A stretch of 9,452 nt of DNA, taken from assembly GCA_964542255.1 (NCBI GenBank), contig CAZITV010000089.1, positions 1-9,452 of the forward strand, read 5' to 3'. Position numbers and translations under genes: made by a program. Below the pieces are notes generated by a model, which saw only the letters and a list, made by a program, of their open reading frames with translations, searched no databases and was not told the origin of the DNA. The DNA comes from CAYMSF01 sp964542255. Its GTDB lineage: Bacteria; Verrucomicrobiota; Lentisphaeria; Victivallales; Victivallaceae. Shown one piece after another: positions 5,733-9,452 of the stretch. Position 1 is the stretch's first letter. Every line of letters begins with the position of its first letter.

Positions 5733-8246
5733 ATGAAAAAAATTATGGTTCTACTGTTGGTGGCCGCTGCGGTCGGAGCTGGTGCTGCAGAGTTTTTGGG
5801 GGCGGATAAATTTTATCGGCCGCGGGAAACGGTTATTTTTTATTTAAACGACCGTAGTGGCGGTGGATTTGACTTAAAGATAGATTGCCGTGATATGAAT
5901 ACGTACCTGGAAGGAGCGCGGCCGGCATACGCATTTTTGCTGGATCAGACCGGCAAAGTAGTTGACCGAAAGATGATTGAAGATGATGGAATTGTGAAAA
6001 ATGATCCGCAGTATAAAGATGGCGTCAGTGATATTTTTATGGATTTTCGGTACCGTGAATATCACCGGGTAAATTCTCCCGGCGGCAATCCTCCCGGCAA
6101 GAAACGTTCGCCTTTTTTGACCAATCCCGGACTGTTGGCACCGAAAAGCATTGTTATATCGGCTCCCCCTGGTTCTGTCAAGGGGGTATATAAACTAATA
6201 ATTGCAGGCAGTTGGGATCATTGGTATTCTGTAACTCCTTCACGTAAACTTGAAGCTGGAATTCATCCGGGACAATGCGGTATTTATCTGCACGGCAGCC
6301 AGTTCAAGGAAGGATATCTATATTTACCCAAAGATACAAAGGACCTGGCTGTCGCGATAAGTGAAGAAGTCAAACCATATAATTGGGAGATAAAAACTTC
6401 ACTTGGCACATTAAATGCCGGCAGCGGATTTTTAAATTATATGGTGATAAAAAATGCACCCGGCGATAAAATAATTAAAATTGAGGCAACCGGCAGTACT
6501 GCCGGCGCCATGCTGCACATCAAAGGTGTGCCATCAATAATTTGTGAAAGCGAAGCTGCAGCCGAAGCTTTTGGCAAAGCGCCAGGTTATCCGGAAATAT
6601 CGCTGCTCAAAAATGCCGCCGCTAAATACCCTAAATTTGATAAAACCTTTAAGAAGCTCATTAATTTTGGTCCGGCAATGGGCTTTGATGACTATGGTGA
6701 TATGGCTCAGGTTATAAATGAAAAAGAAAATCCCTGGATATTCCGTTCCAACTGGTGGAGCTTCGGCGATGGCTGGATGACTTACCCGGAGAATCCCGAA
6801 CCGGAAATCAAGATGGCGATTAATGCTTTGCTGGAAAAGTGGGCGCTGGCAAGATACACTATGGAAGTTGGAATGTGTACCAATCAATGGGGAAAAATTA
6901 CCGAACAACTCGCTGAAATGTATCATTTTTCCAACAATCCGGTTATCCGCGAAGTTGTTGAATATAACACTAAAAGAATGTGTACCAAGTATTCGCTGGG
7001 ACGGGTTAATCCGGATAAAGATACTTACAAGTCCGGCTATGAGGCAGATTCCGGTTATATTGACTGCGGTATTATGGCGGAGGCGCTCGGGCACGACAAT
7101 GAATACAATTTGGAAACTGACAGCCATTTAGTGGGAGTCTATAAATATATTCCTGTTCCGGAAATAATTACTTATTTAAGCGACTATTACCGCCTAAAAA
7201 CTCATTTGACTTTGCCGAAAACCGGCAATATGCCGAAAGATTGTTTTTCCGGCACCTGTAGCCCCTCTGATTCAAATTTCCGTACCAGATATTATACCCA
7301 TAAGGCATCGGTTATCGCTGGAAAAATTGATTACGGCAGCTTATGGGACGGAAGCAATGACAAAAATGCTATTTGGCCCTGTATGGAGACAGCCCCGTTC
7401 ACCAGAGTTCTTGACGGCAGATATGCCTTTATCAATACTGGTAAATATTATGCGGTGATTTATTTGGGGTACTCTTTTCCGGTTTGGCAGCAGTGGATGA
7501 TGCAAAAATTCGACGGCAATTCCTTGAGTTTGACCGGATACGTCGGCGCCGGTTACGGCGGCTGGCAGTATTTCCCGGCCAAACCCGGCGGCATCTCTGC
7601 AATTTGGATTCCCGGCAGCGGTCCGGCACTGTTGGCCAATAACCATAATGTAATGTACAGCAATCTTCTTTGGGGAGTAACTGATGAGTTGATTGCGACC
7701 AAATCTGCTAATGTTGATGCAGGCATTACCGCCGAAGGCGCGGGGCAGTACGCGGTAACTTTTGACCCGGCAAAACGGCTTTATATCCGCAAAGGCACTT
7801 TGCCGAGAACACCATTGTCGTTTGAGCGTAAAGTTACCTACGGTGATGCCCAGATTGACGTGGAAATAGTTATTAGTTCCAGTGGCAAGGCAAAGCTTAA
7901 TGAGTTATATGAAGCCCTGCCGATATTCGCCCAGGACAGAAACTTAATCGTGGACGGTCAGAATATCACATTCCCACCGGCTCAGATTACTCCTTCCCAC
8001 GCGATTGAAAAGAAATCGGATAAAATTATCAAATTCTCAGGCTCAAATATCAAATTATTCTCCGCGAATGGCGCCGGCATTGAGTTCGAACTCGATAAAT
8101 CCTATGAAATGACGCTGTCGCCGCCATTGAAATATCGGGATGTTGCCGCCACCATGAGCGGTATCTCGTTAAAATTACCGCAGGAATGGGAAAACGGCAC
8201 AACCTATACCCTAAAATACCGTATTAAAATACATTCAGCCAAGTAA
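5733..8246 (+). CDS. Large secreted protein, possible polysaccharide lyase-like (toroid plus beta-sandwich)
   Basis: This 837-residue protein starts with a clear Sec signal peptide (MKKIMVLLLVAAAVGAGAA, cleavage near residue 19) and should be periplasmic or extracellular. I do not recognise an exact family. Residues 20-270 alternate strands and Gly/Pro turns (for example VYKLIIAGSWDHWYSV), suggesting a beta-sandwich. Residues 275-500 are helix-rich with many aromatics (SNWWSFGDGW, EKWALARYTM, YEADSGYIDCGIMAEALGHD, ETDSHL). Residues 515-837 are again beta-rich (YAFINTGKYYAVIYLGY, LYIRKGT, VTYGDAQIDVEIVIS). That order resembles lyases and heparinase II/III-like enzymes with an (alpha/alpha)6 toroid and beta-sandwich, but no catalytic signature is certain. 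Candidate active-site residues are H454, H465 and the Tyr residues near 434-442. Cysteines at 382, 417, 445, 504 and 509 could form disulfides. AGGG lies 5 nt before the ATG. It is flanked by sizeable gaps, so it is probably its own transcript. Confidence 0.8.
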   Translation: MKKIMVLLLVAAAVGAGAAEFLGADKFYRPRETVIFYLNDRSGGGFDLKIDCRDMNTYLEGARPAYAFLLDQTGKVVDRKMIEDDGIVKNDPQYKDGVSDIFMDFRYREYHRVNSPGGNPPGKKRSPFLTNPGLLAPKSIVISAPPGSVKGVYKLIIAGSWDHWYSVTPSRKLEAGIHPGQCGIYLHGSQFKEGYLYLPKDTKDLAVAISEEVKPYNWEIKTSLGTLNAGSGFLNYMVIKNAPGDKIIKIEATGSTAGAMLHIKGVPSIICESEAAAEAFGKAPGYPEISLLKNAAAKYPKFDKTFKKLINFGPAMGFDDYGDMAQVINEKENPWIFRSNWWSFGDGWMTYPENPEPEIKMAINALLEKWALARYTMEVGMCTNQWGKITEQLAEMYHFSNNPVIREVVEYNTKRMCTKYSLGRVNPDKDTYKSGYEADSGYIDCGIMAEALGHDNEYNLETDSHLVGVYKYIPVPEIITYLSDYYRLKTHLTLPKTGNMPKDCFSGTCSPSDSNFRTRYYTHKASVIAGKIDYGSLWDGSNDKNAIWPCMETAPFTRVLDGRYAFINTGKYYAVIYLGYSFPVWQQWMMQKFDGNSLSLTGYVGAGYGGWQYFPAKPGGISAIWIPGSGPALLANNHNVMYSNLLWGVTDELIATKSANVDAGITAEGAGQYAVTFDPAKRLYIRKGTLPRTPLSFERKVTYGDAQIDVEIVISSSGKAKLNELYEALPIFAQDRNLIVDGQNITFPPAQITPSHAIEKKSDKIIKFSGSNIKLFSANGAGIEFELDKSYEMTLSPPLKYRDVAATMSGISLKLPQEWENGTTYTLKYRIKIHSAK

Positions 8247-8285
8247 CCGCTCAGCTAGTCATTAGGAAAAAATTCGGCGATTGAT

Positions 8286-8375
8286 GTATTCACCTTCAAT
8301 AACTTATAGTCATCACTGGATGACGCTAAGTTATGGACTTTTGTGAGTGTAATGCTCACTTTGGCAAATGAATAC
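8286..8375 (+). ncRNA. Predicted three-way-junction RNA element upstream of the decarboxylase gene
   Basis: An outer stem, GTATTCA (8286-8292) with TGAATAC (8369-8375), encloses two hairpins. The first pairs ATAACTTA (8299-8306) with TAAGTTAT (8327-8334), then after a 2x2 internal loop GTCATC (8309-8314) with GATGAC (8319-8324), closing on an ACTG loop. The second pairs GTGAG (8343-8347) with CTCAC (8355-8359). The arrangement resembles a riboswitch-like junction or the tip of a cruciform. I could not match it to the TPP, purine, cobalamin, c-di-GMP or hammerhead consensus as I know them. It lies in the 277-nt gap before the decarboxylase. It could alternatively be the remnant of a small inverted-repeat element. 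Confidence 0.45.
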
Positions 8376-8411
8376 GCTTCCCTTTTCGTTAATTCACTTA
8401 ATCTTAGTACT

Positions 8412-8451
8412 TATTGAAACGGGGGTAATATAAACCCGAATTTATTCAATA
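8412..8451 (+). promoter_or_regulatory. Second hairpin in the decarboxylase leader
   Basis: TATTGAA (8412-8418) pairs with TTCAATA (8445-8451), and inside it CGGG (8420-8423) pairs with CCCG (8435-8438) around a GGTAATATAAA-type loop. The internal loop is asymmetric (one A against AATTTA). It sits 72 nt before the ATG, downstream of the three-way junction, where an expression platform or attenuator would be expected. No T-run follows, so it is not a standard terminator. Confidence 0.4.
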
Positions 8452-8523
8452 TCGTATTTGATTTTATAACCCTCCATGATTACCGTACAGGGAGATTTAA
8501 ATTAAAACAAGGGATATCGCAGT

Positions 8524-9303
8524 ATGAATATGGTCATCGCAGAACTAAACGGCAATATCGGAATAATCACGCTTAATAATCCTAAAAAACTCAATGTTCT
8601 TTCGAAAGAACTGGTTGACGATTTGGCGGCAGCGTTGGAGCAGATGAAAACAGAACAGGCGCGCTGCATCATTCTCCGCGCTCCGGCGGGCAGTAAAGTA
8701 TTTTCGGCCGGACACGACATCAGCGAGTTGCCCAAAGGCAGCCGCGACCCGCTGAGTTATGAAGATCCGCTGCGGCGCGGAATCCGCGCCGTTCAGAGTT
8801 GTCCAGCGCCGGTTATTGCCATGGTTGAGGGTTCAGTATGGGGCGGAGCTTTTGAACTGGTGATGAGCTGTGATATGATTTATGCTGCCGACAGCAGCAC
8901 CTTTGCCATGACTCCGGTTAATCTGGGTATTGCTTATGATATTGTCGGAATCCATAACTTAATTCGTGATTGCGGTCTGCACGTCATTAAGGAAATGCTT
9001 TTTACCGCTAAACCAATCAGCGCCGAACGCGCCCTGCAGACTGGTATTGTCAACGCTGTTTCTACCGCAGCGGAACTGCAAAATACGGTAATGCAGACTG
9101 CAGAATTAATTGTGGTCAAAGCGCCGCTTTCAATGACTTTAATCAAAGAGGAGCTGCGCGTTCTCAACGAAGCAAATCCTCTTACCCCGGATGAATTTGA
9201 ACGCTTGCAGGGAATGCGCCGCGTGGTCTACGACAGCGCTGACGCCGCTGAAGGTATCACCGCATTTTTTGAAAAACGCAAACCTCTGTTTACTGGAAAA
9301 TAA
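8524..9303 (+). CDS. scpB: Methylmalonyl-CoA decarboxylase (ScpB/YgfG type, crotonase fold)
   Basis: This 259-residue cytoplasmic enzyme decarboxylates methylmalonyl-CoA to propionyl-CoA without biotin or sodium pumping. It aligns along its full length with E. coli ScpB (YgfG, 261 residues) as I recall that sequence, sharing blocks such as RCIILRAP, GSKVFSAGHDI, RDPLSY, VIAMVEGSVWGGAFE-like, FAMTPVNLGI, VGIHNL, IKEELRVL and DEFERLQGMRR, ending EKRKP. Key residues are kept: H64 in AGHDI, the oxyanion-hole Gly in VWGGAFE (107-108) and Y138 in GIAYDIVG, matching H66, G110 and Y140 of the E. coli enzyme. The crotonase family includes many hydratases, but these blocks distinguish the decarboxylase. 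A modest AAGGGA site lies about 10 nt before the ATG; a second ATG at 8530 is possible. The gene follows a structured 277-nt leader. Methylmalonyl-CoA mutase and CoA transferase partners are not in the window. Confidence 0.93.
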   Translation: MNMVIAELNGNIGIITLNNPKKLNVLSKELVDDLAAALEQMKTEQARCIILRAPAGSKVFSAGHDISELPKGSRDPLSYEDPLRRGIRAVQSCPAPVIAMVEGSVWGGAFELVMSCDMIYAADSSTFAMTPVNLGIAYDIVGIHNLIRDCGLHVIKEMLFTAKPISAERALQTGIVNAVSTAAELQNTVMQTAELIVVKAPLSMTLIKEELRVLNEANPLTPDEFERLQGMRRVVYDSADAAEGITAFFEKRKPLFTGK

Positions 9304-9304
9304 T

Positions 9305-9334
9305 AGTGGAGATAGTGAAGAGTAAGGAGTAGGA
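9305..9334 (+). repeat. Degenerate heptamer tandem repeat just after scpB
   Basis: Imperfect 7-nt units follow the stop codon: AGTGGAG (9305-9311), AT, AGTGAAG (9314-9320), AGTAAGG (9321-9327) and AGTAGGA (9328-9334). The stretch from 9294 to 9339 contains no C on the plus strand. It resembles the short heptad repeats found in intergenic DNA of some bacteria. The rest of 9304-9452 shows no gene and only a weak TTTCC/GGAAA hairpin (9346-9358) without a T-run. Confidence 0.55.
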
Positions 9335-9426
9335 AAAGGCCAATTTCCAAGGGAAAACGGAAGCGGGAAATATCCAAGTAAAAGTAACGGCTCAGTCTTT
9401 TGGGCACAGTAATAACATCTCAATCA

Positions 9427-9442
9427 TACGATAGCAGCCAAC
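9427..9442 (+). repeat. Dispersed 16-bp repeat, copy 2, at the window edge
   Basis: This is an exact copy of the sequence at 3157-3172, again followed by GC-rich sequence (CCCGGCGG) that runs off the window. The matching GTAACGGCT lies at 9384-9392, 43 nt upstream start to start, against 16 nt in copy 1. Confidence 0.6.
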
Positions 9443-9452
9443 AGCCCGGCGG

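Noticed and set aside
6534..7127. 197-codon open frame antisense to the secreted protein gene
   Set aside because: Its composition is that of a shadow frame; the plus-strand frame has a signal peptide, ribosome binding site and coherent protein sequence.
8284..8346. Possible 20-residue leader peptide starting at ATG 8284
   Set aside because: There is no ribosome binding site and the frame runs through the inverted-repeat arms, so structure is the better explanation.
8286..8375. Integron attC site
   Set aside because: The arms do not carry the GTTRRRY/RYYYAAC core boxes and no integrase is present.
8465..8470. TATAAC as a -10 promoter box for scpB
   Set aside because: The sequence at the matching -35 position (TTATTC, 8442-8447) is poor, so the promoter is not supported.

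Overview
The window looks like chromosomal DNA of a Gram-negative bacterium: there is a lipoprotein with a lipobox, Sec signal peptides on two other proteins, sigma-70-type promoters and good Shine-Dalgarno sites. The mix of genes suggests the PVC group, possibly Lentisphaerota or Victivallales. The pointers are a large secreted protein resembling a polysaccharide lyase, an unusual AAA+ ATPase, and a ScpB-type methylmalonyl-CoA decarboxylase. That placement is an inference from gene style, not from a marker gene. I see no rRNA, tRNA, CRISPR array, transposase or phage gene.

Left arm (31-2984, minus strand, transcribed right to left). A likely operon runs DUF3300 secreted protein, then DUF2950 lipoprotein, then PIG-L/LmbE-type zinc deacetylase. 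A promoter with a perfect TTGACA -35 lies just upstream of the DUF3300 gene. The DUF3300/DUF2950 pair is a recurrent cell-envelope pair of unknown function. The deacetylase follows 12 nt after the DUF2950 stop codon.

Divergent intergenic region (2985-3415). It holds two outward promoters, a GC-rich patch with small hairpins, a 20-bp near-perfect palindrome nested inside a TGCCGG/CCGGCA inverted repeat and followed by a T-tract, and one copy of a 16-bp sequence that recurs at the right edge of the window.

Middle (3416-5592, plus strand). A strong promoter and ribosome binding site drive an AAA+ ATPase of unrecognised role. Its stop codon overlaps (ATGA) the start of a biotin-protein ligase without the DNA-binding domain, so the two are probably translated together.

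Right arm (5733-9303, plus strand). An 837-residue secreted protein, probably built as beta-sandwich, helical toroid, beta-sandwich, is followed by a 277-nt gap that is rich in nested inverted repeats. After the gap comes methylmalonyl-CoA decarboxylase (scpB-like), which converts methylmalonyl-CoA to propionyl-CoA in the succinate/propionate route. The last 149 nt hold a degenerate heptamer repeat and the second copy of the 16-bp repeat.

No complete new defence or mobile system is visible. The best candidates for something undescribed are the structured leader before the decarboxylase, the large secreted protein, the AAA+ ATPase coupled to biotin ligase, and the repeat and palindrome cluster at 3140-3292.
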